Positions 26,416 to 38,421 of a DNA stretch of 64,000 nucleotides are shown one piece after another. This DNA comes from Arbacia lixula (Eukaryota > Echinodermata > Echinoidea > Arbacioida > Arbaciidae). The notes under the pieces were generated by a model. The model was not told the origin of the DNA, did no database searches, and was given only the letters and a program-made list of their open reading frames with translations. Where the stretch lies: NCBI GenBank assembly GCA_963669155.1, contig OZ022576.1, forward strand, positions 29,107,938 through 29,171,937. The letters are read 5' to 3'. A program made the position numbers and the translations under genes. Position 1 is the first letter of the stretch. Each line of letters begins with the position of its first letter.

Positions 26416-26549
26416 GGGGAGAGGGGAGGGGCAGGAAGAGACATGAAACAGATTAGGCGAGGACACCTTTTTCATACAATCCTTCACATCCACAAAAATA
26501 AAGAGAGAGAGACTTAGAGAGAGAGAGAAAAAAAACAGCGTGAGAAGAG

Positions 26550-26584
<35 letters not shown>

Positions 26585-28572
26585 GGGGAGAGGGGAGGGG
26601 CAGATAGAGACATGAAACAGATTAGGCGAGGACACCTTTTTCACACAATCCTTCACATCCACAAATAAAGCAGAGCACGTACTCTATAATGCCCATTCCG
26701 TGTCTGCCTTGGAAAATTTTATAATTAAGTTGAAATAGATATCGTTAAATTGTTGTTCTATGGTGCTTGGTGCTCAGCAAGTGCTCACAATTGCATTAGT
26801 ATAGGCTTCGTATCCGAGTAATGTTTTTCATTATTGTGTAAATATGTATTTACCATAGAGCTACATTATTAATATAGCTCTATGGTATTTACCCTCTTCT
26901 TGCTTACTGGGTATTTCTTTTTGTTTAGAGGGTGCCTATTGATGTTCCTTTCTTTAAAGATAGCATTTTTTCACTTCGCTTTATCTGTAATGTATTCTCA
27001 GAAATAAAATGCCCATGCATTTATTCCAGGAACAAAACCTCACTTATAATATGAAAACTGTATTCATAGTCTATCATAGTATTGGTCACCCATCCGCCGA
27101 GGTTGCGTCTATAAAAATGTGCATGGATTTCGAATAAAGGCCTACTGGTTTGGGTCGAGTATTGAATATAGGGGTAAATGGAGAAAGACATAATTTAATT
27201 TTGCGGAAAATGTATAGCATGACATATCTATAATTATTTTATACACCGTAAAATAAGTGATTTGTGAGAAATTACAATGGCTGATGTTTATTTAGCCCAG
27301 GGAGGTTCACACGCTTCACTGATCATATTTCGTTGTCCGTTTTCACAGACATAGTCCGTTTTGTTGAAGAGCGACATCTTCTGTTGACAAGGCGTAAAGT
27401 TTGGATGAATGACGGAATCGAACTTATCGAAGAAAACTTCAAATTTCACGAGTCTTGCTTACCTCCGATATTGTTACTTTTGTAAGTATATATTGTAAGC
27501 GTGGCCGTCCACATTACCAACAACTTTCGTAGATGACGAAGTGCGTTATTTTAAATATTAATTTCATATATATTGGTATCTTCATGCACAATTAATGTTT
27601 TAACGATAAAGTCAAATTAGACGGGTTTCCAACGGCCAGTCCCACGTATTGATATTATTGTTTGCGACTAGCCCAAGCTTGGTATTTTCTTAAAATACAA
27701 AACTGTCAAAAGGTCTAGAAAGATGTTTTGCCTGACACACATTAATATGATACAGAAGCAGTACTAATGAGAATGAATAGATAATTTAGATATTGCCTTA
27801 GTATCAGTTTATCACTGTCAGGTAGCCCATCCCTTTTTTTTTAATTATTGCAGACCTAACATAATTCTGAACGTTCCCTGACTTTGACTTTGTCATCATT
27901 TGAGAGAGAGAGTCAGTGGCTATATAACCTTTCCCTGGAATCGACAAAGCATAATATTCGGTTTTGAGGAAATTATCTTCGATGATTGATCGAGCTTTCT
28001 TTTTACGTACCATGAAAATAGTCAAATCTCAGTGAAAACCAGATCTAGATTTTCATTTATTCTACACTACAGGAGTAGGCCTACCTTTGACCTTCAAATT
28101 TCACAGTTGGTATGTAGATGTTTGTAAAAGGGACGGGCCATCTTTAAGATATCATGCCATATCGTAACTAAATTTTTCAAACTAGATCTAAATTGTACCT
28201 AGTTACTCGACTGTCTTATCATTACTCACCGTTAGTCTTTGCTTCAGAGGTTAAGGTAAGTAAACATTGACATTGCATTGGCCATTTTTATTGCATTGTT
28301 ATTTTGTTTTTTCAGGTGTTTAAAATATGCTGTAAATCGAAACAGATACAGGCACTTTAGTTTAGTTTGAACTGATTTGTCGCGCAATATTATCTTGCCT
28401 TCTGTTACGATGGGCCAAGCCTTTGTGCTGTAGTATTCGGACTGCGTGTCACCCAGTCCTTAAGAAGTTAATATACTCTTTTGGGATTCTTGATCTGTCT
28501 TTGTCTCTCTGGACTGCTGTTTTTTGCATTCAGATGTGTCTGTGAGATTGGTAGCCATCTGACCCAGACAAT
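25118..28572. other. Divergent intergenic region between TBC1D30 and NEDD1
   Basis: This 3.5-kb head-to-head spacer should hold both promoters. No TATA box or named operator can be assigned. A gtaagt at 27481 after a purine-rich stretch and a TTGCATTCAG acceptor at about 28532 could bound a 5' untranslated intron of NEDD1. The centre (26160-26680) is a GA-rich tandem array. A perfect short hairpin lies at 26851-26887 (TACCATAGAGCTA and its complement). I see no coding sequence. Confidence 0.6.
26160..26680. repeat. Three tandem GA-rich units of about 160 bp
   Basis: GATTAGG.GAGGACACCTTTT occurs at about 26295, 26452 and 26621, each time followed by a similar AT-rich piece (ACAATCCTTCACATCCACAA in the second and third) and preceded by a GAGA tract and GGGGAGGGG. 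Unit length is about 157-169. It lies in the TBC1D30-NEDD1 spacer. Confidence 0.85.
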
Positions 28573-29652
28573 ATGGAGGAGGAAGCCGCGCCCATCAGGT
28601 TTGCCTCCGGTGGCGATGACATCAAGATTTGGGATTTGTCCAGCTCGGTTCCCCTCCAGCAGTACTCCCCCCATGCTGGCCCCATCTCTAACGTCTGCTG
28701 GAGCCAGAACAATATCCTTTAACATGTCCACAGACCGCACCAATCCTAAAGTTTAGTTCAAACAAAGTGATTTTTTTTTGTCCTGTATAAACAAATAAAT
28801 GGGAAACACAAAATTGATGATATCTCCAATTAAAATTTTGGATAACATCAGACAAAAAAGAGATATTTGTGGGAAATGAAGGATAACTCAAAATTGTTGT
28901 TATTGTTAGTTAATTGCTGATGTAGAATAGAAATGGATACATCCAGGACCATCATTCCTAAAATGTTCATGTGAGCAATTATTATACCACAAATTTTGAA
29001 ATTTTCTTGAGTCGTTCTAATATGTAATTAGTTCAGAAACAAACAATTTTACAAATAATGTGCATAGACAAAAAGTCACTTTTCTTGATTTTTGCAAATG
29101 AAAAAACATATAATAAATATGTTTTGTAATTTGTGTAGTATTCATCTTTATATTTATGAGTTAAGAAATGGAGTCTGAGAGATTTTTGGCTTATAAGTAA
29201 TATTCACACTTTGTATTGTTTTATTGTTATTATGTTATTCAAATGCTTCTCATCACCTTATAATGTTTCTTATTTTCTACCCTCTATTTCCTGGGCTGTT
29301 AAAAAGCCTATTAGATCATGACTTCTTAAAGTGCGCATCCATGAAGAAGTGTCTGTAAGCTATGAGGCATTAATTTTTCTTGTAAGTTATGGCAAACATA
29401 TGAATGTTAACAGTCAGATTTGTTCTTAACTTCACATTCACATAATTTTATTGCTAGTGCATCAACTGTTGGGGATAAGATTGTGCTAACATATGCAAAT
29501 ATGGTAGCAACCCGTGTGGCTGAGCTGGCAGAGGGGGTAAGTCTTTGTATCACATGATGACTTATAATACATAGCAGAAATCATTTTAGTCGCTATATGT
29601 GTAATTATGAATATAATTTATTTGAATTATTCTTTTTACATCTTCCTTCCTT

Positions 29653-29708
<56 letters not shown>

Positions 29709-32700
29709 CTCTCTCACCCCCTGGTTACAGCTAGAATACCAAAAATAGAATTATTTGTAGTAAATTTATTTAGTGTTTTGTTGGAAGTCTTCTGGAAAAC
29801 AAGAAGGAAAGGGCATTCCCCAAATAAAGGTGACATTGTTGCTGTAATACAAGTAAGCAAAAGGTGCTTAAATTAGAATCGATCAAACTGATCATTTGTT
29901 AGATATTTGTTCACTCCAATAATTCTTTGAGGGAGTTATAAATATAAAAAGTGCCAATGAATGGGAAAGCTGATATTATTTTTCTGATATAAAAAACTAA
30001 AAAGTAAACATGAATGGTATAGGAAATGCAATAAAAAACTATATACACAGATGCAGTTAACATGTTTGTTTCTTGTGGTCTTTTCTCAGGCGAAGCAAAC
30101 ATGTATCGCCATGAACTCAACATCTCGCTATTTGGCCAGCGGTGGTAAAAACCAGCTGGTCAGCGTATATGACGTCAAGAATAAGAGGTTGAAGAAATCT
30201 TACAAGGTACGATTGAATGAGGTTTCATGATACCCCATTTATAGTCCAGGAATAGTATTTCCACATTATTGTTTTGTGACTAGCTCTTAAAAAAAACTCT
30301 GCAGAATTTGAGTCAGAAAGGAAAAATATGATCTTTTTTAATATATGATGATAAGCTATGAGAAGAGCTTTCTCTCATGTTTTTGAAGATATTGACTTGA
30401 TTTTTGTATTTGTATTAGTAAACAGTGCAGCCCAGGAGAAGTGTTACAGGAGTACAAAACCTTAAAAGCAAAATGATTTGTATGTTAGCAGGAAATTAGA
30501 AGCTTAAATTAATTTTGTATTATGAAAATTTTAAGGAATAAATTCAATACATGTAAATCAAATAGTTTAGATAATACTTTCCAAACATTTCCAAGTCTCT
30601 TTACCATATACAATTACAAACATATCTATAGAATTCAAAGAATATTTTTAATGCTGTGGATCACTGAACATTTTTTGGTAAACAGTAATGCTCTTTGAGT
30701 GTGAGGACATAAATCATACCTTGCTATCAGTTATTTTTTACTTGATTTTAAATTTTTTTCGCTGTGGTTTTTTCCCCCTACCATTCCACACGGCAGGAAC
30801 ACAGGGACAGTGTAACGTGTGTAATATTCAATTGGAATGACACATATCTAGCCTCGGGTTCAGCCAGTGGGGAGATTATACTTCACAATGTAGTCTCGGG
30901 CCAGGCCGGCACTCCTATGGTAGCCTCCAAATCACAGGTATGCACCAAATCTTTTATGACTTTTATTCACCTATTAGATGTATTTGGCATGTTACATTAA
31001 AGGGCCCCTGTCATCAAAATATATGTTGACTTCCGTTGATGCAACTTTATACGTATATAACAAAATCACTAACTGTTCAATGGAAATGTGTGTCCTATAT
31101 TTTAAAATAATTTTTCTATATTTTTTCTCAGCACTGATAAGCCCCGCCTCCAAAATATCCTCCAACTCAAGATTCCCCCTGTGACATCATCAAAGGTAGA
31201 AATTAGCAGGATAATAGACATAATTCATGCACTAACTAAACATTGCAATGACTACCTGCAAGTGCTTATAATAGCATCACATACCTAGCACATTTCTGAC
31301 ATAAGGAAACGATTATTCCCTCATGAAAGTTTGTTAGATGGTATTGTGTGAAGACATGTGATGCTCTTGTGGGCAGGTGGAGGTAGTCATTGCAATGTTT
31401 AGTTTGTGCATAAATTCTGCTTATTACCCTGCTAATTTCTACCTTTGATGATGTCAGAGGGGGAATCTTGAGTTGGAGGATATTTTGGAGGCGAGGCTTA
31501 TCAGTGCTGAGAAAAAAATAAAGAAAAATTATTTTAAAATATAGGACACATATTTCCATTGATCAGTTAGTGATTTTGTTATGTACATATTATGTTGCAT
31601 CAACGTAAGTCGATATGCATTTTGATGACAGGGGACCTTTAAATAATCTTGCTCATGTATCAATTACAATGGAAGAAATCTTTGAAGTTGGAGAACAAGC
31701 AAAAGGGGCTTCATTTATTGCCTTTCCTCTCTGAAAGATTAGGCAGTTAAAGAAAGAGAAAGGGTCTCAACTATTCATTTTCTCTACCCGCTAGTGAGAT
31801 GTAACAATGGTAAAATTGGGGACGGAAAGGGGGAAGGGTAGAAGTGTAGGGGTGTTTTTTTCCCTTTTGCAGACCTAAAATATAAGCACAACATATATGA
31901 GAACATATAGTTTAAAAAATAGAAATTATCTGGACTTAATCTACCAATTGATTTCAAATTAAACTGTAGATGTGTCATGGGAATAAAACCTTGCAGCCTG
32001 TCATAGGTAGCAAGCAATTAACAGAAAAAAAATATCTGCAGTCCACAGTGGGTATTATACAACATTTTGTGGGGGGTACCATTCAACGCATCTAAATTGT
32101 TATATTCTTGCGATCATTATTGCAGACAATCAGAGACTTGGGCTACTCCATCTTCAAGAAGTCGCTCCTAGCGGCCGCCTCGGATGATGGTGGCCTGACC
32201 TTATGGGACACCAACACATCCAAGATGGTGACAGCCTTCAAGGAGGCACACAATGCCCCCACATCGGCCCTCTCCTTCTCCCCCCTCAACAACCTCCTCC
32301 TGGCCAGCGCAGGCCTGGACAAGAGGGTGGTGTGTTATGACGTCAATGGCAAGAGGTACAGAGGTCTTAACTCTTTACTGAATGAGTGATAGGAGAACAC
32401 ACCAGGAAAACATGTTGATGTGTATAAATTATTGCAGAAAAACTGTTGGTGGAAGTGTGAGGAAATTCACACAGATGACAAGATTATAACATGTAAAAGT
32501 ATGCCAAAAATGGTATTGAATTTTCTAAATCTTTGAAAAAAATAGAGAGTATGTATGGTCAGTGGCTCATTCTCCACGCGGGGAGAGGGTGGGAGTTTTG
32601 CCTAGTTTAAACGTCTATAGATGGGTGTTAGCTCTAGATATGTTGGTTATCTATTCCCGACAATATTAAATATATGCAAATATGACGAAAAAATGTCATT

Positions 32701-35700
32701 GAAATGCTAATAAACACCTCAAAATATTGCTTGAATCTTAGGCTTAGGTGTATCGAGAATGTCCCCCTCCCCTGGTATTAATTATTGTGATGAAAACAAC
32801 ATGATTATCTGCAGGTATGTTTTCACCAGCACAATAAAAGATATGGTTTCATCCCGCCTTGTTTGTATCTCCCATGCAGCGTCATCAAGACCATGTCCGT
32901 GGAGTCTCCGCTCACCTCCCTCTGCTTCATGCAGGATGGAGCCACGCTGGCGGCCGGATCCACCCGCGGCAAGATCTACATCTTCGACCTGCGCATGGGG
33001 TCAGCCCCTCTCAAGACACTCAACGCCCACAAGTCGTCTGTGCAGCACATCCGCTTCCAGAATGCGCCTGTGCCCGCGCCCACCGTGAAGGTAACAGCCC
33101 CCATCACACCACTTCAAGGGAAAATATTACAAACTTATTCACAGGGGCTTCATTTTAAGCCTGTTGTCATGAATCAAATGCACTGAACTTTCTTTTTTTT
33201 AATTGAAAAGAAATTGTAGGCATAATCTCCAATATACTGCTTACTGGGCAGCGACTAAGCCATCAAGCCATTTCTAGTTCACAGATTAAAAAACCTAACT
33301 GTTTCACATTACACCCTATGAGAAAAACATATTTTTTGCGTATTTTTTCTTTCACGGGGCTGTGTGTTGCATTGCGGGGCATAGCTCGCCCTGAGCCTTT
33401 GTGTGATTTCTCTACTGCACTGCTTGGTTTGATTTGATTGCATTTGTAGTTGGACCTCTGTATGAATTGCTAAGAGTGTGATTGTACCATCAGGTTTTGC
33501 AGACAAGGAATGGAATGTATGGCTTGGGATGGCTTTATTCTCAAAGTGCTCAGAAAGAGGTAGTTCAAAGATCCCTGTAAAAAAAATACAGAGATTTTCC
33601 CATTAAAGGGGAAGTTCTTCCTGAAATTATTTTGGTTTCAATAAAAAGAGACAAATGAAAGAAATATATGAGTGAAGGTTTGACGAAAATTGGTGAAAGG
33701 AAAAGAAAGTTATTTGATTTTAAAGTTTTTATGCTGTGACGTCAGGTGCGAGATGCTCTCCCATATGTTGTGTAAATAAGTCAATAAATCGCTTTTTTTC
33801 TGTGTTTGACAACGGAATGATTTTTTTCGTACAGGTAGGTGTGTAAAAACATATTTCTAATAATGTATCAAATGCACAAGTCAAAGGATGCATGTCTTTG
33901 TGAGAAAATGCACTTTTTCGAAAAAAAAAATTTACACAACATATGGGAGAGCACCTTGCATATGACGTCACAAAATGAAAACTTTAAAATCAAATAACTT
34001 TCTTTTCCTTTGACCGATTTTCGTCAAACCTTTACTCATATGTTTCTCTGATTTGTCTCTTTTTATTGAAACCAAAATAATATCAGGTTGCACTTCCCCT
34101 TTGTGTGCCAGATAAGCTGCTGCTCTATGCTAATTGTGTGTAGTAATTGTGGGAAAAGTCACATGTGCCACACAAAGAGCTGATAACAAGATTTACACAT
34201 GATCTCTGACACTTAGATGTATTCATTCATGCCATGAAGCTGTGTATGTGTATTATTTTACAGCGTGCCCATACCAACAATAAAAGCATGTGCATATGGT
34301 GGAATGTTCTTTCACTACCTTCTCAGAGCTGATTCGCTGTTGTCATATCTGCATTATAATGGGTATAAACATGGTCCACTATCTATGGAATTTCCATTTT
34401 ACTCTGTGAGTGGTACAATTGGCCCGAGGTCATTCATACCAGTAATAATCTGATAATGCACACATTACAACTATGAACTCGCTTATTGGGAGCAAGTGGA
34501 ACAAAATGCCTCTCACTGGGATTTAGTTCATGACTTTTTACAAAATGTATCATTGGCACTTAAAGGGTTCATTTGAATGTGCCTTCCTGGTAATGAGATA
34601 TCAACACTCTATATGAATGTATAAACAATCAATGCCAAAATATACCCCCCCCCCCCCCCCACCCCCCTCTTCCAGGGTGAATCTCTAACACTTTTCTTTC
34701 CTTTTTATGACAGGCGAATGGGGCAGTCAGTAAATCCAAGTCGTCCATCTCACACAAGAAAAGCTCTTCCTCCTCGTCCTCGTCCGTATCGTCTTCCGCT
34801 GTGCGTGACCCCAGTGAGCTGGGCTCACTCGTTCCCGACAATACCAAGGCGTCGAAGGAGAGTCTGAACGAGAGGAATGGCAGAGATCCATCGCCGCGTT
34901 TCGACCACCTTGACAACATGGATATTATTTCACCAATTAGAGATGGTAAACATGTGACACTGTCATTGCCAGTTTATATATACCACATTAAAATTATTGC
35001 ATTGTCATGAGATTTGGCCTAACAAATACCAAATATCTCATGCAACAATTTGAGTGTTGGAAGTAGCTTTTGTTGTGACTTCAGAAACGTACCAATTTGT
35101 CAAAGAAGAAGAATAGCAGGAAGAAGAAGAGCAGGATGAAGACAAACAAGACAGAGAAAAAGGAGGTGGAGAAGAAGAAGAAGAATTAGGAGATGAAGAC
35201 GAGCAAAAAACTCAAAAGAGTGAGTGTAGAAGAGGGAAAAATATTATGTATCTTTGCTTCTTTTCTCATAGGAGGAGGAGACCCGACCACAGTGAGGGTA
35301 CCTCTGAGGAACGGTCCTTCCTCTGTGTCTGATGACCGGCCAGAGACCGTCGGCAAGGCAGAGACACAGCAAAGGCACAACAGCCTGCCAGGTAAGAGAA
35401 TGGTCATTTCCTGCTGAAGTCCTGTGGGATGCCACTTTATGGGATAAATCCTAAAAGGTAGTATTTCTTTTTTTGAATACAAAACCTAATTCTTCAAAAC
35501 ATTGGAATAACCAAAAGTAGAATATATATAGCAGGTCCAGTTTGCGAAATATGAGACTTGATGGTAACAAAGAATTTAAAATCATGCATGAGAAGCATAT
35601 TAATTTGTAGTTTGCCTCGCAACCTTATTCTCTTTTTCAAATGCAAAATTGAAATTGAAGCTAACAATTTAATATTATATATGTCCTTATAATCATTATT

Positions 35701-38421
35701 TATCACAAGCTTGACAAGAACTACGCATACATACAGCAGTAATCTGATTGAAGCAATCACATTGTGATTTTCAAAATGATGCTGTCCATGTAAGCGTCTT
35801 CAGGAACTAGACTGTACTTTAAATCACCTGCCCCATAATCAGTCTGAAATTTAAGGTTTGATGTGAATCCTTTGAAGGCCACTTTTTCAGTTCCTTCATT
35901 CTAAGTGAATGATTGCCTTGTCAAACTAACAAGAAAGATTGTGGATTTATCATTTCAGGATCGGGCATATTTTCCCCACTGTCTTCTGAATTGAACAATC
36001 CCAGCTCAGACAACTCAGTAAGAAGAAACCCCATTGGCTCAGTAGCGCTAGAGGCTAGCCCATTTGGACCAATCAGGAGAGCTTTTCCAAACAACACTGA
36101 CACCCTGGATAATGGAGCTGCTGTGACCAGTGTCCGATTTAGATCGGTGAGTTACGTATTCTGTCTGTCGTGTTTTGTCTCAGATGCATACCAATGGGTT
36201 TGAGGAAATGGAAAAGGGTGTGTGGACTAAGTGTATTCTCATCCTGCTTTGCTTCAGCTACACAGCACTTATACCTGACTTTCAGATGTAAATCAATGAC
36301 TTTGTTATTTATGCTTCCTCTATGGCAGCCCTTGCACAGTCCTGTTGAGCCCCCGTCTCCCAGGCGGACCTCGTTTCCCAACACGCTGCTTGACCCGCGG
36401 CGTATCCCAACATCCCTCAGCGTCAGCCCGGTCAGGCTGGACCAGCATGCAGCAGACACCAGGCCCGAAGGGGCGGAGACATCTCCGGCCACAACACCGA
36501 CCAATCACAGACCAGGTATAAAGCCATTCTATAGCCATTTGGTGGATTTGAAACTGTCATTTAACCGTTTCTTTCCTGCGCCCACATTTTTGCGGGCTTG
36601 CTTTTGCCACTCCGATACTTAACGGCGTGACTCCCGCGTAATATGCTGTGCAGACAATAGAAGTACAGGCTATGAATAAACATCTTATTCTTTATAGGGT
36701 GCAATTAAGCCAAACCCCTTTGGTTATTGCGGTTCCATGGAAAAGTTTGACAGCCTAACTGGAGCAGGGTCAAGAAGCCAGAAAATCTAACCATGAGCAA
36801 CTGGTTAAGATTGTATTTAATTCAGCCACAAACCTAAACTGTAATCCTGATCTTAACCCTCATCGTTGACCTTTGACCCTATTAGCCTGTTCTCATAGAC
36901 AAAATGGAAATCAGATGGAATAGCCGATGGGTGATTACCGTTCGTAGCTGAAGTTTTCAAAGAAGATTTCTGTAGACCATAACATGAGAAAAAGCATCTC
37001 TTTGTTTTTGGTATATCTTGACGATATCAAACAAAGGAGTATTGATTTTGTGTGTTCCAGAGTCTGACATAATTCTAATAAAGACGCGGAAGTGTGAAAG
37101 AAAGTTTTGGATCACATGTCACTTCATATTGTTGTTTGACTCTATTGGATGGGAGTGTTAATTGATTTATATAAATTACTTTTGATCTGCAGTCTAGGTC
37201 CTCATTTCCCCTTTGTGTCCTTGAATTCTATGATGACATTTGTTTGTTTGATGTGGATATTGGGAATAAGAAACAAATGAATATGACTTCTGAATTTACA
37301 TACCGGTATCCATATTAAACAACTATCCCTCTGATTGTATGATGGTCCTCTCATTTGTGCCATGCCATTAAATCATGTTCTTCCTTTCCCCAGTATTCTC
37401 ACCGGTGGAGCCCCAGTTAAACCTGGTACCTCACAGTATTCCCACCTCCCCATCAGCCTACTCTATGGGTGATCGACAGATCATCAGACATGAAGGAGGG
37501 GAAGTAGGTGGAGGAGGAGGGAAGGAAGAGAAAGGGGCAGTCGAGAGCTCTGTGCAGAATTCTACTCCATTCCAGTCATTCCAAGTTGAATTCATCAAGA
37601 ATCTCATTGAGGACTCGTTAGACCAATTTAGGTAAGGATATTTGTACAGGTAGTTGTAGATGTTTTTGATATGGTGTTGGTTCTGGCATGGTTTATTACT
37701 ATCTATCAATGGCCCTCTGTAGTAGGAGCAGTGGTATTTCTTCATGTTAGATTAAAAGTTTTCAGCCATTTAAGTTTCTATCCATTTGATTTTTGTCAAC
37801 TTTAAGGATCTCCAGTTGAAATTTTTTATAGTCTCAGCAAACCTTTCAAACAAGTAGGAGGCGCACTCCAGTAGCTGTTGCGTTTCAATTGTATTGAATC
37901 TGATCTTTCCATTTTTCCCTCCGTCTCTTAAATAGGGTCGCCATTCATAGAGATGTCACCAATCTGCAGCTAGAAATGCTACGCCAGTTTCAAATCCAAC
38001 AGGTAAGAGTTTCTTTGTCCTTTTAAGAAGCTCATATCCCCATCTTTTGTATGACATAATACTGTTTAATTGATTCAAATTCTTTTGTCATTTCATTCAT
38101 GCTCTTCATGGTAATGTATGAATTCTTTCCTTCATTTTTACTGCATTAGAAAAGAAAAGAAATGTAACTTGTTGTTGTTGTGCTGATGTTTTTTTGTGTG
38201 TACTATAAAGGGTGGGGTTTGGTGGGAGTTTTAATATTGGTAGAGGAGATTAGGAAGAAAATGATAAAAGGCAAGCATGACTAATATCTTTTTTACTGAT
38301 TCTTCAATCTTTTCAGACGGAGATCCAGTCCTTGCTCGAGCAATACTCAGTCAATGAGGGATTACTCACAGAGATTGAAACATTACGAGAGGAAAACAAG
38401 AGGTTAAAAGCAAAGTTCTAA
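28573..38421 (+). CDS. NEDD1: NEDD1, WD40 adaptor of the gamma-tubulin ring complex
   Basis: Thirteen coding exons: 28573-28711, 29442-29536, 30090-30206, 30797-30937, 32126-32355, 32880-33090, 34714-34945, 35272-35391, 35959-36146, 36329-36515, 37394-37631, 37936-38002 and 38317-38421. They total 690 codons including the stop (689 residues; human is about 660). Residues 1-311 are WD40 repeats that start with FASGGDDIKIWD. The middle is low-complexity and Ser/Pro-rich, with many SP and TP sites. The last 90 residues form the conserved helix that in vertebrates oligomerises and binds gamma-tubulin complexes (ending YSVNEGLLTEIETLREENKR and KAKF). NEDD1 targets gamma-TuRC to centrosomes and spindles. 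Intron 1 has AT-AC ends of the U12 type; the other introns are GT-AG. The ATG is chosen because it aligns with the start of the vertebrate protein. Untranslated upstream exons are plausible: a gtaagt donor at 27481 and an acceptor at about 28532. The frame closes exactly over all exons, so the model is strong. Confidence 0.95.
28712..29441 (+). other. U12-type AT-AC intron (NEDD1 intron 1)
   Basis: The intron begins ATATCCTTT, the exact consensus of minor-spliceosome AT-AC donors. It ends in CAC, and TTCTTAAC at 29423-29430 fits the U12 branch-site consensus about a dozen bases before the end. Joining 28711 to 29442 gives WSQNNNFIASAS, which lines up with WSSNNNFLVTAS in human NEDD1. Using any nearby GT-AG pair would break this alignment. 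Confidence 0.88.
29659..29705 (+). repeat. (CT)n microsatellite in NEDD1 intron 2
   Basis: An uninterrupted CT run within a pyrimidine-rich stretch, far upstream of the intron's acceptor at 30090. No coding content. Confidence 0.92.
31001..31638. mobile_element. Foldback MITE flanked by TTAA in NEDD1 intron 4
   Basis: The termini AGGGCCCCTGTCATCAAAAT and its complement (ATTTTGATGACAGGGGACCT) start arms of about 250 bases. The arms share TCCTCCAACTCAAGATTCCC, GACATCATCAAAGGTAGAAA and ATTGCAATGACTACCT. TTAA abuts both ends (30997-31000 and 31639-31642), which is the target duplication expected of piggyBac-type or other TTAA-targeting transposases. There is no open transposase frame. Arm divergence is modest, suggesting moderate age. 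Confidence 0.82.
33605..34102. mobile_element. MITE with AAAGGGGAAGT termini in NEDD1 intron 6
   Basis: Both ends read AAAGGGGAAGT inward. Arms of about 170 bases share GGTTTCAATAAAAAGAGACA, GAAAGTTATTTGATTTTAAA, TGACGTCA and TCTCCCATATGTTGTGTAAA. The total length is 498 bases. I recall closely similar AAAGGGGAAGTTC elements as abundant in sea urchin DNA. No target duplication is clear and no protein is encoded. Confidence 0.8.
34640..34668 (+). repeat. Poly(C) run before NEDD1 exon 7
   Basis: A C-run with one A lies some 50 bases upstream of the acceptor at 34713. It may count as part of a long pyrimidine tract for that acceptor. Confidence 0.8.

Noticed and set aside
32759-33158. Overlapping plus-strand frames of about 100 residues
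   Set aside because: Out-of-frame readings of NEDD1 exon 6. The real frame gives SPLTSLCFMQDGATLAAGS, which matches the family.
35085-35235. GAA-rich tract in NEDD1 intron 7 that looks like an acidic exon (AG before it, gtgagt after it)
   Set aside because: Exon 7 ends in phase 1, and in that phase the tract meets a TGA after a few codons. The direct junction from 34945 to 35272 gives a clean frame.
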